47,948 nucleotides of DNA, taken from contig URWA01000025.1 in the NCBI GenBank assembly GCA_900551445.1, positions 1 to 47,948 of the forward strand. Direction: 5' to 3'. The position numbers and the translations under genes were made by a program. The notes below the pieces were generated by a model. The model saw nothing but the letters and a program-made list of their open reading frames with translations, was not told the DNA's origin and searched no databases. Source of the DNA: an uncultured Bacteroides sp. (GTDB lineage: Bacteria > Bacteroidota > Bacteroidia > Bacteroidales > Bacteroidaceae). The number at the start of each line of letters is the position of its first letter. Positions within the stretch are counted from its first letter, which is position 1. Of the stretch, positions 15,824 to 24,981 are shown one piece after another.

Positions 15824-16597
15824 ATGTTAAAGAATTTGTTTTATATCTGTTTGTTTTTGTTGTTCTGTAATACATCAGAAGCACAAAATTTTTCAAGTAT
15901 CGTGGATAGCTGCCATTATTATCTGGATAAGCAAGATACTATGTCGTTTAATAAGACCTACATCAGAATTCTTGATGCTTATGAAAAAGAGTATGATGCA
16001 GAATTATATTCTATTGGTAAGGAATTAGAAGAGATGAGAATCAAAGATCAAAGTATAAGGCTGTTATTGATTGATGCTTCGAAGAAGAAACGGAATGTGG
16101 ATAAAATAAGAAGAATAATGGACGACATAGACCGGAGAAATGCTGTCAGAGTTACTGAAATCATTGACCAATACGGTTGGCTTTCTCCCGATGAGATTGG
16201 CTATGAGGCGAACGAGGCTCTTTTCCTTTGTATTCAACATTCCCAAGATTCTTTAATCCAGAATAAGTATTTACCTATACTGAAAGAAGCTGTCCAAAAG
16301 GGTGCGGCTAAAGGTTGGCAATATGCTTTTCTGACGGACAGGTGCCTTATGAATCAAGGACAAAAACAAATTTATGGGACGCAGAGAATAACTAGGAATG
16401 GAGTTGATTATCTGGTTCCTCTACAAGATATTGATAAGGTCGATTCACTCAGAAAGGAAATAGGGCTTGAGCCTTTGAGTGAATATATGAAAGATTGCGG
16501 ACTTAAAAACGGCTGGAACGAAGAGTTTTACAGAAACAATATAAAACTACATGAATCAATTTTTAATTCTTGGTTTCAATCGTTCAAGCGGAATTAA
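15824..16597 (+). CDS. Secreted DUF6624 protein
   Basis: A 257-residue protein with a signal peptide (MLKNLFYICLFLLFCNTSEA). Residues about 110-225 match the DUF6624 pattern: GWLSPDEIGYEANEALFLCI, then QHS (His139), YLPILKEAVQKG, AFLTDR (Asp172-Arg173) and QIYGTQ (184-187), ending with RKEIGLEPLSEYM. The invariant His, Asp, Arg and Tyr-Gly-Thr-Gln suggest an active or binding site, but no activity is known to me. It starts 8 nt after the IS-end remnant and ends 10 nt before a broken umuC, so both flanks are rearrangement joints. Confidence 0.7.
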   Translation: MLKNLFYICLFLLFCNTSEAQNFSSIVDSCHYYLDKQDTMSFNKTYIRILDAYEKEYDAELYSIGKELEEMRIKDQSIRLLLIDASKKKRNVDKIRRIMDDIDRRNAVRVTEIIDQYGWLSPDEIGYEANEALFLCIQHSQDSLIQNKYLPILKEAVQKGAAKGWQYAFLTDRCLMNQGQKQIYGTQRITRNGVDYLVPLQDIDKVDSLRKEIGLEPLSEYMKDCGLKNGWNEEFYRNNIKLHESIFNSWFQSFKRN

Positions 16598-16607
16598 AAA
16601 ATTCTTA

Positions 16608-16838
16608 TCACCCTTCGACACCATACAGGTTATAGTTGGAGCTGAAAACAGCCACATTGTTTGCCTCTAAGATGTCACGGATCTGATAAAGTGGTGTCAT
16701 TGACTTGACTTCGTTACTTCGAGCCACAACGCAACCGTCATTGTTGCTCAGAACAACGACCGGTTTGTCACGGAGCAGCGGATTGAACATGCGCTCGCAC
16801 GAACAGTAGAAGTTATTGCAATCGACAAGGGCTATCAT
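16608..16838 (-). pseudogene. umuC: N-terminal fragment of umuC (Y-family DNA polymerase)
   Basis: Only 76 codons of a protein normally about 420 long. MIALVDCNNFYCSCERMF holds the first catalytic Asp, followed by KPVVVLSNNDGCVVARSNE and FSSNYNLYG, all diagnostic of UmuC. The match ends at LYG; a short unrelated tail (VEG) and stop follow, at the joint with the DUF6624 gene. The palm, fingers and little-finger domains are missing, so it cannot be a polymerase. ATAGT-N7-ACTAT lies in the upstream region (16863-16879) and could be an old operator. Confidence 0.85.
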
Positions 16839-16894
16839 ACATAGTCAGCCGTAAAGATATAATAGTATGTCAGACTATAAAATCAATATTCAGA

Positions 16895-16941
16895 ACTACT
16901 CTATAGGGTAGTGGAAAAGTCTTGGTAATTATTGAGCTTTG
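16895..16941 (+). promoter_or_regulatory. Palindromic operator plus -7 box, copy 2
   Basis: ACTACTCTATAGGGTAGT (16895-16912), then the same GGAAAAGTCT, 21 nt and GAGCTTTG (16934-16941), as at 10246-10292. The shared stretch runs on through TTTGCAGCAGA. The palindrome has one mismatch between arms. It should now drive a relic peptide and the intact beta-barrel gene at 17105. Confidence 0.6.
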
Positions 16942-16968
16942 CAGCAGATTACATTAAAATATCAGACA

Positions 16969-17085
16969 GTGAGATTAATTAAAGTATTTTTATTAGGACT
17001 TGTTCGTATCATATTACCTGTCAGTTTACCCGCACAGACCGTAAGCGGAAAACTGATTGACGAGAATGATTTAAATAATATATAA
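16969..17085 (+). pseudogene. 38-codon relic of a beta-barrel gene start
   Basis: A GTG-opened frame with a signal-like start and then LPVSLPAQTVSGKLIDEN, which aligns with LPVSLSAQTVSGRLMDEN at the start of the pseudogene at 10320. It then runs into LNNI and a stop, 19 nt before the intact paralogue's ATG. It appears to be the original gene start left after another beta-barrel gene was joined in. It may still be translated as a leader peptide. Confidence 0.7.
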
Positions 17086-17104
17086 TTATAAATTAAAAGA
17101 TAGT

Positions 17105-19453
17105 ATGAGAAAAATAGGAATATTAATAATATACCTTTGGGTGACAACTTTTATTATACACGGCCAAAATTTTAGAGGTACATTAATTGATGAGTTACAG
17201 CAACCTGTAGCGTATGCCAATGTTATATTGCAAAAGGCTGATTCGTCTTATCTTGCCGGGACAACCACCAATTTAGAAGGGGAATTCGATCTGCCTTATC
17301 AGGAAAGTGCAAAGTTCATAAGCATCTCCTTCATCGGCTACCAGACCGTATGCAGGGAAATCAAAGGCTATGATTTGGGAGTCATTCAGATGCAGCCCGA
17401 TACACAAGTGTTGGGGGAAGTGGTGGTGAAAGGAAGCAGACCAGTGATAAAAAGAGAAATAGACCGGATGGTTTTCAATGTGGAAAGCAGCCCGGTTGCA
17501 CAAGGCAGTAGTGTCATGGATTTGCTGAAGCAAACGCCTTTGGTGAAAGTAACGGATAGTTCTATCGGCATCATAGGAAAAAATAGTGTCAAGGTAATGT
17601 TGAACGGGAAAATCTCTTATCTGGACAGCAATGATTTAGTTCAGTATCTGAATTCCTTACAGTCAGACGATATTTCAAGCATCGAAGTTATCACGACGCC
17701 TCCCAGCAAATATGATGCGGACGGAAACGGCGGATTGATTAATATTGTTACCAAAAGAAACCCCGATGAGGGTTGGAACGGTTCTGCCGGAATATCATAT
17801 ATACAGCGGACGTATGCCGGTGAAAATGCCAATGCAACAGTGAACTATCGTTCTTCAAAATCTCTCTTTTCAGCTAAAATCCGTCAAAGCCGGAACAAGG
17901 GAGAAGTGGATGAAGAATACCACATCCTGCAAGCCAATAGCGCACAGCATAGCATGACTTCCCGTGCTGACACTTATAAGAATATTGGTGGAAACCTGTT
18001 TTTTGAATATCGACTGTCATCCCAATCAACATTGGGTGCCGTCTATGATTTCAGTTATGGAAAAGATAAGATAGATATCGATAATAATTATCAGTACAGT
18101 AGTTACAACCGATTGGACTCCACACTTTATACCCAATCATTGCAAGAAGGCAAGACCATCGCTCATACCGTAAACTTATATTACGACCTGCAACTAGATA
18201 CTTTAGGAAAGAAATTAGGCTTTGCTTTCAACTACATGCACCATGCACCGGACAAGGAGGTCAATTTTACGACGGTCAATCAAGAGACACAAAGCACATC
18301 GGTGGTGAAAGAACCCAATAATATAAACTATTCCATTTTTACAGGTGAAGCCAATCTGGAACTTCCATTTTCCTGGATTCACATCGAGGCGGGTACTAAA
18401 TATAGTGACATCACCAATAAATCGGATATGCAATATTATAATAAAATAGGTACAGATTTTGTGGAGTATCCTGGACGTAGCAACCGGTTCAATTATGAGG
18501 AACAGACGTTGGCAGGCTATATCAGTGCACGCAAAAGTCTGAATGATCATTTTGCCATACAAGCCGGATTGCGGTACGAACATACGTTTGTAAAAGGCGT
18601 AACGCCGAATAGTGACACGGAAGACGTGAAAACCGATTATGGTAAGTTTTTTCCAACGGTTTATCTGACTTACAAACCAACCCCGGCACACCATTTCCAT
18701 TTGAACTATGCCCGTCGGATTAACCGTCCCTATTTCAGAGCTATCAATCCTTTCAAGTGGTACACCAATCCGAATAATGTAGATGAAGGAAATCCGGCAT
18801 TAAGACCTTCGTTTGCCGACAATATCGAGTTGGGATATATGTTCAGAAACCTTTCTGTCATGATGTACTATCAGAAAGAAGACAATGCTTACGGGCAAAT
18901 CCTGTACGTTGCCGATGACAATACAACTTACAGCACGTACCAGAACATTTACGACAACCGGCAATTCGGCATGAGCTTAAACTATTCGTTGAATCTATGC
19001 AACTGGTGGAACGTCTATGTGGCAGGGAATTATCTTTATAACCAATCGGACATTAAGGCAGAAGGCTATGTTGCCCAAAACGGTCATTCATTCGACTATA
19101 AAATCAACAACACGATTTCGTTTGACAAGGACCGCCGCTTCCAACTGTTCGTAAACTATACGCAGAATATGCCTTATCGGGTCGGAGTGACTTACGATAA
19201 GAGTTATGCGAATTTCAGTATGGGGCTGAAGTGTGCTTTCTTAGATAACAATCTGGTCTTGAATGTATATGGGAACGACCTTTTCAGGCAAGACCTTGTG
19301 AGACGGGAAAAGGTATCGGAAAGCAATAAACAGACGTATCACAACTATTATGATAGCCGTTATTTCCGTCTCAGCCTTGTATATAAATGGGGAAACCCGA
19401 AGATGAAAGTGCAGAAAAAGAGTATTTCGTTCAGTGAGCGAAATCGTATATAA
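17105..19453 (+). CDS. Outer-membrane beta-barrel protein, TonB-receptor-like
   Basis: A 782-residue outer-membrane protein, full length for its family. It has a signal peptide (ends near IIHGQ), a CarboxypepD_reg-like domain (about 22-95, GTLIDELQQPVAYANVIL), a plug domain (about 100-215, with MDLLKQTPLVKV and IEVITTPPSKYDADGNGGLI) and an OMP_b-brl_3 barrel (about 220-782), ending in the aromatic strand FRLSLVYKWG. Such proteins are usually uptake channels or surface proteins; the ligand is not predictable, and no SusD partner is adjacent. It lies downstream of operator copy 2 and converges on the LuxR gene. It is the only intact copy among four loci of this family in the region. Confidence 0.85.
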   Translation: MRKIGILIIYLWVTTFIIHGQNFRGTLIDELQQPVAYANVILQKADSSYLAGTTTNLEGEFDLPYQESAKFISISFIGYQTVCREIKGYDLGVIQMQPDTQVLGEVVVKGSRPVIKREIDRMVFNVESSPVAQGSSVMDLLKQTPLVKVTDSSIGIIGKNSVKVMLNGKISYLDSNDLVQYLNSLQSDDISSIEVITTPPSKYDADGNGGLINIVTKRNPDEGWNGSAGISYIQRTYAGENANATVNYRSSKSLFSAKIRQSRNKGEVDEEYHILQANSAQHSMTSRADTYKNIGGNLFFEYRLSSQSTLGAVYDFSYGKDKIDIDNNYQYSSYNRLDSTLYTQSLQEGKTIAHTVNLYYDLQLDTLGKKLGFAFNYMHHAPDKEVNFTTVNQETQSTSVVKEPNNINYSIFTGEANLELPFSWIHIEAGTKYSDITNKSDMQYYNKIGTDFVEYPGRSNRFNYEEQTLAGYISARKSLNDHFAIQAGLRYEHTFVKGVTPNSDTEDVKTDYGKFFPTVYLTYKPTPAHHFHLNYARRINRPYFRAINPFKWYTNPNNVDEGNPALRPSFADNIELGYMFRNLSVMMYYQKEDNAYGQILYVADDNTTYSTYQNIYDNRQFGMSLNYSLNLCNWWNVYVAGNYLYNQSDIKAEGYVAQNGHSFDYKINNTISFDKDRRFQLFVNYTQNMPYRVGVTYDKSYANFSMGLKCAFLDNNLVLNVYGNDLFRQDLVRREKVSESNKQTYHNYYDSRYFRLSLVYKWGNPKMKVQKKSISFSERNRI

Positions 19454-19567
19454 TAACAATTAGAGTCAACTAAATAATTTCATTCATCTATTTCCTCAGA
19501 TCCACATGGCTTCCACAAATAGCCATGAACAATAATATTGTGAATCTGATGATTCGTTTTAGTTATT

Positions 19568-20332
19568 CTAAATCAGCCTCAGATTGGCTGCGATGCCCAC
19601 GGCCTCAGTGATGTTTTCTGCGTGTAGTTTCTCGAATAGTTTCTTCTTGTGAAACTTGACGGTATTGGCATCAATAAAGAGAGTTTCTCCTATTTCCGTG
19701 TTCGACAGTCCTTTGACGGAGAGCTGGAGAATCTCCCTTTCACGGTCGGAAAGAATCAGTTCGGGCTGTTTTTTCCATCGTCTGCCCTCGAATGAATAGA
19801 TGTAACGGTCGGTGCATGTATGGTCTGAAATGACGACCTCCCCGATGTTTTTCTCCGGTGAGAGTGAAACGGTACATAGTGCCAGCCATATATCCCCTTT
19901 GTCGCTCAGTAAGATGGGGGGCAGTTTGTGGTGGATAAGATGCGAATGTCTTTCTGAGGTACGGATATGAAAGTTATACTCGATGGACAAGTCAAGTCTT
20001 TTTTCTACCGGCTGGTCATAGTAAAACCGGAATCCGGCCTCGTTGATTTCCATCAGACGGTTTATTTCGTCAGGTGGAACCACCTCAAAATAGAAGGCAT
20101 AACCCTTATGTTGCACTTCTTCCGGTGAACGGCCGCAGAGAAACAGGGGGTTGGGCGATACATAAAGGAAATTCTTGCGGTTATAGTCGATGATGTACAG
20201 ACTATGATTGGTGTTGCGGGCCAACGCATCGGCCATAGAAATGCAAACGGCGGTTTTTGAATATTCGCTGTCGGCAATTTGCATTTGTGAATTGAGGGGA
20301 CGGAAAAATTGGTTGAGCTCGTGTGATGACAT
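19568..20332 (-). CDS. LuxR-family transcriptional regulator with PAS-like domain
   Basis: A 254-residue cytoplasmic DNA-binding protein. Residues about 30-175 look like a PAS-type sensor (LYIIDYNRKNFLYVSPNPLF; a second half with LALCTVSL). Residues about 190-250 form a LuxR/GerE HTH: ILSDREREILQLSVKGLSN, TEIGETLFIDANTVKFHKKK. No receiver domain and no phospho-Asp motif, so a ligand or protein cue is more likely than phosphorelay. A 103-bp copy of its 3' end lies at 11997-12099. It converges with the beta-barrel gene and diverges from dnaE. Regulating the palindromic operators nearby is plausible but unproven. Confidence 0.85.
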   Translation of the reverse strand: MSSHELNQFFRPLNSQMQIADSEYSKTAVCISMADALARNTNHSLYIIDYNRKNFLYVSPNPLFLCGRSPEEVQHKGYAFYFEVVPPDEINRLMEINEAGFRFYYDQPVEKRLDLSIEYNFHIRTSERHSHLIHHKLPPILLSDKGDIWLALCTVSLSPEKNIGEVVISDHTCTDRYIYSFEGRRWKKQPELILSDREREILQLSVKGLSNTEIGETLFIDANTVKFHKKKLFEKLHAENITEAVGIAANLRLI

Positions 20333-20393
20333 ATTGTAATCTTGTTTTGCGCTGTAAAGGTAAGGAAATTTTTCTTTAAAAATTTTGAGCTGT

Positions 20394-20425
20394 CTTGTCT
20401 CTTCCCTAAAAGATGGGTATCTTTG
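20394..20425 (+). promoter_or_regulatory. Promoter of dnaE
   Basis: CTTG (20394-20397, one base off TTTG), a 20-nt gap and TATCTTTG (20418-20425), 28 nt before the dnaE ATG. Confidence 0.7.
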
Positions 20426-20453
20426 ACTCGTTTTTCATTTAACATTGACACTC

Positions 20454-23400
20454 ATGCAGGATTTTGTTCATTTGCACGTTCATACGCAGTATTCTATCCT
20501 CGACGGACAGGCTTCTATTCCCCGGCTGGTAGACAAGGCGATAGCCAACGGTATGCGAGGAATCGCAGTGACCGACCACGGAGATATGTTCGGTATCAAG
20601 GAGTTCTTCAACTATGTCAACAAGAAGAACGGGGGTACGAACGGGGAAATTAAGGATTTGAAGAAGAAAATTGCCGCCCTCGAAAGTGGTAAGGAAGAAT
20701 CGGAAAACCCCGAAGCGGAGATTGCGGCTTGCAAGGAACAGCTGGAGGCAGCGAAAAAGAAACTGTTCAAACCGATTTTCGGTTGCGAGATGTACGTGGC
20801 GCGCCGTCGGCTGGAAGACAAGGAAGGAAAGCCCGACCAGAGCGGATATCACTTGGTGGTGCTGGCCAAGAACCTGAAAGGCTATCACAACCTGATTAAG
20901 CTGGTGTCGAAGGCATGGACCAAGGGATTCTACATGCGTCCGCGTACAGACCGTACGGAACTGGAAAAATACCACGAAGGTTTGATTGTGTGCTCAGCCT
21001 GTTTGGGAGGGGAGGTGCCCCGACGCATTACGGCCGGACAGTTTGAGGAGGCCGAGGAGGCAATCCGCTGGTACAAGAATCTGTTTGGGGATGATTACTA
21101 CTTGGAGCTGCAGCGCCATAAGGCCACTGTGCCTCGCGCCAATCATGAGGTGTATCCCATGCAGCAGGTGGTGAATGAGAAACTGATTGAATATGCCAAA
21201 AAATACAATATCAAGCTGGTGTGTACGAACGACGTACACTTTGTGGACGAGGAAAATGCTGAAGCCCACGACCGGCTTATCTGTCTGAGTACCGGAAAAG
21301 ACCTGGACGACCCGAACCGTATGCTTTATACCAAACAGGAATGGATGAAGACGCGGGAGGAGATGAACGAGATTTTTGCCGATGTGCCGGAAGCGTTGAG
21401 CAATACGGTGGAGGTGTGCGACAAGGTGGAATTTTATTCCATTGACCATGCACCCATCATGCCGACCTTTGCCATTCCGGAGGATTTTGGTACGGAAGAG
21501 GAGTATCGCAAGAAGTTCACGGAGAAAGACTTGTTTGACGAGTTCACCCGCGACGAGAACGGCAATGTGGTAATGGATGAGGCTGCGGCCAAGGCAAAGA
21601 TTGAACGTCTGGGAGGATATGAGAAGTTGTATCGTATCAAGCTGGAGGCAGATTATCTGGCAAAACTGGCTTACGACGGAGCGAAAAGACGTTATGGCGA
21701 GAACCTGTCGGAAGAGGTGCAGGAACGTATCAAGTTTGAGCTGCATATCATGAAGACCATGGGTTTCCCGGGATACTTCTTGATTGTGCAGGACTTTATC
21801 AATGCGGCGCGTAACCAACTGGATGTGTCGGTAGGACCGGGACGTGGTTCGGCAGCCGGTTCGGCAGTGGCCTACTGTCTGGGTATCACACAGATTGACC
21901 CGATTCAGTATGACTTGCTGTTCGAGCGTTTTTTGAATCCCGACCGTATCTCCTTGCCGGATATCGATGTGGACTTCGATGATGACGGTCGAGGCCGTGT
22001 GTTGAACTGGGTAACGGAAAAGTACGGACAGGAGAAGGTGGCCCATATCATTACGTATGGTACCATGGCCACGAAGCTGGCCATCAAGGATGTGGCCCGT
22101 GTGCAGAAGCTCCCGCTTTCGGAGTCCGACCGCTTGTGTAAGCTGATTCCGGATAAGATTCCCGATAAGAAACTGAATTTGCCGAATGCCATTGCGTATG
22201 TGCCGGAGTTGCAGGAGGCAGAAGTGTCGCCGAATCCGATTCTGCGCGATACCATCAAGTATGCTAAGATGCTGGAAGGTAACGTGCGTAATACGGGTGT
22301 GCATGCCTGTGGTACGATTATCTGCCGTGACGATATTACCGACTGGGTGCCGGTAAGTACGGCCGACGACAAGGAAACCGGCGAGAAGATGCTGGTGACC
22401 CAATACGAAGGTTCGGTGATTGAAGATACCGGACTGATCAAGATGGACTTCCTGGGACTGAAGACGCTGTCTATCATCAAGGAGGCCATCGAGAATATCC
22501 GCCAGAGCAAGGGCATTGTATTGAATATTGACGAAGTGCCGATTGACGACCCGGCTACTTACCGCTTATATAGTGAAGGGCGCACCATCGGTACGTTCCA
22601 GTTTGAATCGGCAGGTATGCAGAAGTACCTGCGCGAACTTCAGCCGAGTACGTTCGAGGACTTGATTGCCATGAATGCCCTCTATCGTCCGGGACCGATG
22701 GATTACATTCCGGACTTTATCGACCGTAAGCATGGCCGGAAACCGATTGAGTATGATATTCCGGTGATGGAGAAATACCTGAAGGATACGTATGGCATTA
22801 CGGTGTATCAGGAGCAGGTGATGTTGCTGTCGCGTTTGTTGGCCGACTTTACCCGAGGCGAATCGGATGCCTTGCGTAAGGCCATGGGTAAGAAGTTGCG
22901 TGACAAGCTGGACCACATGAAACCGAAATTCATTGAGGGTGGAAAGAAGAACGGACACGACCCGAAGGTGCTTGAAAAGATTTGGGCTGACTGGGAAAAG
23001 TTTGCATCGTACGCGTTCAACAAGTCGCATGCCACCTGTTATTCGTGGGTGGCTTATCAGACGGCCTACCTGAAAGCGAACTATCCGTCGGAATATATGG
23101 CGGCCACGATGAGCCGGAACATTTCGAACATCACCGAAATCACGAAACTCATGGACGAATGTAAATCGATGGGTATCAAAGTACTGGGACCGGATGTGAA
23201 TGAAAGTAACCTGAAATTCTCTGTCAACTACCATGGAGATATCCGCTTCGGACTGGGAGCGATAAAGGGCGTGGGGGAATCGGCGGTCCAGAGTATTCTG
23301 GATGAACGCCGGAAGAATGGAGAATTCAAAAATATATTTGATTTTGTACAGCGGGTCAATCTGTCGGCCTGCAACCGGAAGAACATTGAAAACCTGGCAC

Positions 23401-24251
23401 TGGCCGGGGGCTTTGACAGTTTTTCAGGTATCAAGCGGGAAGACTTCTTTGTGAAAAATGCCAAGGATGAATCCTTCTCGGATGTATTGGTCCGTTACGG
23501 TAACAAATACCAGCTGGACAAGGCTGCCGCTGCCAATTCCCTGTTCGGTGGTGAACATGAGGTAGAGGTAGCCACTCCGGAAATCGTGCCGGCACCGGCT
23601 TGGAGCGATTTGGAGCGCCTGAACAAGGAACGTGACTTGGTGGGCATCTACTTGTCGGCCCATCCGCTGGATGAGTTTGCAGTGATTCTGGAGAATGTGT
23701 GCAACGTGCACATGGCGGAATTGGCCGACCTGACTCCGTTGCAGAATCACGACTTGGTGATGGGAGGAATCGTGACCGGGGTACGTGAAGGGTACACCAA
23801 AACCGGGAAACCCTACGGCATCGCCAAGGTAGAGGATTATTCGGGTACGGCGGAATTTGCCTTCTTCGGCAACGAGTGGGTGGAAAAGAAGAATTTCTTC
23901 ATGGAAGGTATGTTCCTGTTCATGCGGGGAAAATGCCAGCCCAAGCAATGGCGGCAGGAAGAATGGGAGGTGAAAGTCAATTCCATTGAGTTGCTGCCGG
24001 AGGTGAAGGAAAAAGTCATCGAGAAACTGACCGTGACAGCTCCTTTGTCGGCCATTGACGACCAGATGATTATGGAGATATCTTCTTTAGTGAAGGATTG
24101 TCCGGGGAATGCAGAGCTGCACTTCCTGGTACGCGATGAGGATGGACAGATGTATGTCAACCTGATGTCGCGCACGATGAAGATTTCCGTACAGAAAGAC
24201 CTGGTGAATTATTTAAAAAACCAGCCATTGTTGGACTATAAAATAAATTGA
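20454..24251 (+). CDS. dnaE: DNA polymerase III alpha subunit
   Basis: Replicative polymerase of 1265 residues. Domains: PHP (about 1-290; HLHVH, VTDHGDMFG, CTNDVHF), polymerase core with SVGPGRGSAAGS and the catalytic PDIDVDFDDDGRGRV, helix-hairpin-helix (about 900-1000, KGVGESAVQSILDERR), and an OB fold (about 1100-1190, VMGGIVTGVREGYTKTGKPY). ATG 20454 is preferred over TTG 20445 because MQDFVHLHVH is the usual start. The PHP domain carries a 50-residue lysine/glutamate-rich insertion (about 56-105). The HxH and DHG metal ligands are kept, unlike in E. coli DnaE. Confidence 0.97.
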   Translation: MQDFVHLHVHTQYSILDGQASIPRLVDKAIANGMRGIAVTDHGDMFGIKEFFNYVNKKNGGTNGEIKDLKKKIAALESGKEESENPEAEIAACKEQLEAAKKKLFKPIFGCEMYVARRRLEDKEGKPDQSGYHLVVLAKNLKGYHNLIKLVSKAWTKGFYMRPRTDRTELEKYHEGLIVCSACLGGEVPRRITAGQFEEAEEAIRWYKNLFGDDYYLELQRHKATVPRANHEVYPMQQVVNEKLIEYAKKYNIKLVCTNDVHFVDEENAEAHDRLICLSTGKDLDDPNRMLYTKQEWMKTREEMNEIFADVPEALSNTVEVCDKVEFYSIDHAPIMPTFAIPEDFGTEEEYRKKFTEKDLFDEFTRDENGNVVMDEAAAKAKIERLGGYEKLYRIKLEADYLAKLAYDGAKRRYGENLSEEVQERIKFELHIMKTMGFPGYFLIVQDFINAARNQLDVSVGPGRGSAAGSAVAYCLGITQIDPIQYDLLFERFLNPDRISLPDIDVDFDDDGRGRVLNWVTEKYGQEKVAHIITYGTMATKLAIKDVARVQKLPLSESDRLCKLIPDKIPDKKLNLPNAIAYVPELQEAEVSPNPILRDTIKYAKMLEGNVRNTGVHACGTIICRDDITDWVPVSTADDKETGEKMLVTQYEGSVIEDTGLIKMDFLGLKTLSIIKEAIENIRQSKGIVLNIDEVPIDDPATYRLYSEGRTIGTFQFESAGMQKYLRELQPSTFEDLIAMNALYRPGPMDYIPDFIDRKHGRKPIEYDIPVMEKYLKDTYGITVYQEQVMLLSRLLADFTRGESDALRKAMGKKLRDKLDHMKPKFIEGGKKNGHDPKVLEKIWADWEKFASYAFNKSHATCYSWVAYQTAYLKANYPSEYMAATMSRNISNITEITKLMDECKSMGIKVLGPDVNESNLKFSVNYHGDIRFGLGAIKGVGESAVQSILDERRKNGEFKNIFDFVQRVNLSACNRKNIENLALAGGFDSFSGIKREDFFVKNAKDESFSDVLVRYGNKYQLDKAAAANSLFGGEHEVEVATPEIVPAPAWSDLERLNKERDLVGIYLSAHPLDEFAVILENVCNVHMAELADLTPLQNHDLVMGGIVTGVREGYTKTGKPYGIAKVEDYSGTAEFAFFGNEWVEKKNFFMEGMFLFMRGKCQPKQWRQEEWEVKVNSIELLPEVKEKVIEKLTVTAPLSAIDDQMIMEISSLVKDCPGNAELHFLVRDEDGQMYVNLMSRTMKISVQKDLVNYLKNQPLLDYKIN

Positions 24252-24286
24252 TATATATTTGCGTAGAACTTAAAACATAAACGATT

Positions 24287-24604
24287 ATGGCATTGAACAT
24301 TAAAGATGACAATTTTGAAGCTATTGTAGCTGAAGGTAAACCAGTGGTGTTGGATTTTTGGGCTACATGGTGTGGACCTTGTAAACAAATCGCTCCATAT
24401 ATTGAAGAACTGGCTGAGGAATATAAGGATAAGGTAAATATCGGCAAGTGCGACGTGGACGACAATGCAGATCTTCCTGCACAGTTCGGCGTTCGCAACA
24501 TTCCTACCGTGCTGTTCATTAAAGATGGAAAAGTGGTTGACAAGCAGGTAGGCGCTACTACTAAGGCTGCTTTGCAGGCAAAGGTAGAAGCTTTGTTGAA
24601 ATAA
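24287..24604 (+). CDS. trxA: Thioredoxin
   Basis: A 105-residue cytoplasmic thiol-disulfide reductant. VVLDFWATWCGPCKQI holds the redox pair Cys29-Cys32, and RNIPTVLFIKDGK has the cis-proline loop. No signal peptide. It starts 35 nt after dnaE and is followed by a small acidic gene 18 nt later; the three may be co-transcribed up to the terminator at 24982. Confidence 0.97.
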   Translation: MALNIKDDNFEAIVAEGKPVVLDFWATWCGPCKQIAPYIEELAEEYKDKVNIGKCDVDDNADLPAQFGVRNIPTVLFIKDGKVVDKQVGATTKAALQAKVEALLK

Positions 24605-24622
24605 TTCAAAATCAGATAAGTT

Positions 24623-24958
24623 ATGGGAATGGAAGACGATTTCTTGTTGGAAGATGAGGACGATGAAAAAACCATCGAGTTCATCAAGAACTACTTGCCT
24701 CAGGACATGAAAGAGGCTTTCTCGGACGATGACTTGTATTACATTCTGGATTTGATTGTGGATTACTATACCACGAGCGGTTGTCTGGATGCACAGCCGG
24801 ATGATGAAGGTTATATCAACATTGACCAGGATGAGATTGTGAACTACATCGTCAAGGAGTCTACAAAGGATGGCATGGGACCGTTTGATCCGGATGCAAT
24901 CTTCTTTGTCGTACAGGGTGAAATGGAGTATGGCAACCAGTTAGGACAAGTGGAATAA
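24623..24958 (+). CDS. Small acidic conserved hypothetical protein
   Basis: A 111-residue, strongly acidic cytoplasmic protein with no signal or membrane segment. Helical segments include LPQDMKEAFSDDDLYYILDL and IDQDEIVNYIVKEST, with an FDPDAIFFVVQGEMEY end. ATG 24623 (MGMEDD) or 24629 (MEDD) may be the start. It sits between trxA and a strong terminator and is probably co-transcribed with trxA. I know no function. Confidence 0.75.
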   Translation: MGMEDDFLLEDEDDEKTIEFIKNYLPQDMKEAFSDDDLYYILDLIVDYYTTSGCLDAQPDDEGYINIDQDEIVNYIVKESTKDGMGPFDPDAIFFVVQGEMEYGNQLGQVE

Positions 24959-24981
24959 ATCACATACTGGATTCCTGAAAG

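Noticed and set aside
11997..19668. Considered the 103-bp direct repeats as attL/attR of an integrative element
   Set aside because: No integrase, relaxase or phage gene lies between them; paralogue recombination explains the repeat better because the repeat is gene sequence and the barrel genes are also duplicated.
20994..22403. 469-codon minus-strand ORF opposite dnaE
   Set aside because: His/Gln/Arg/Thr-rich shadow of the dnaE codons; dnaE is certain.
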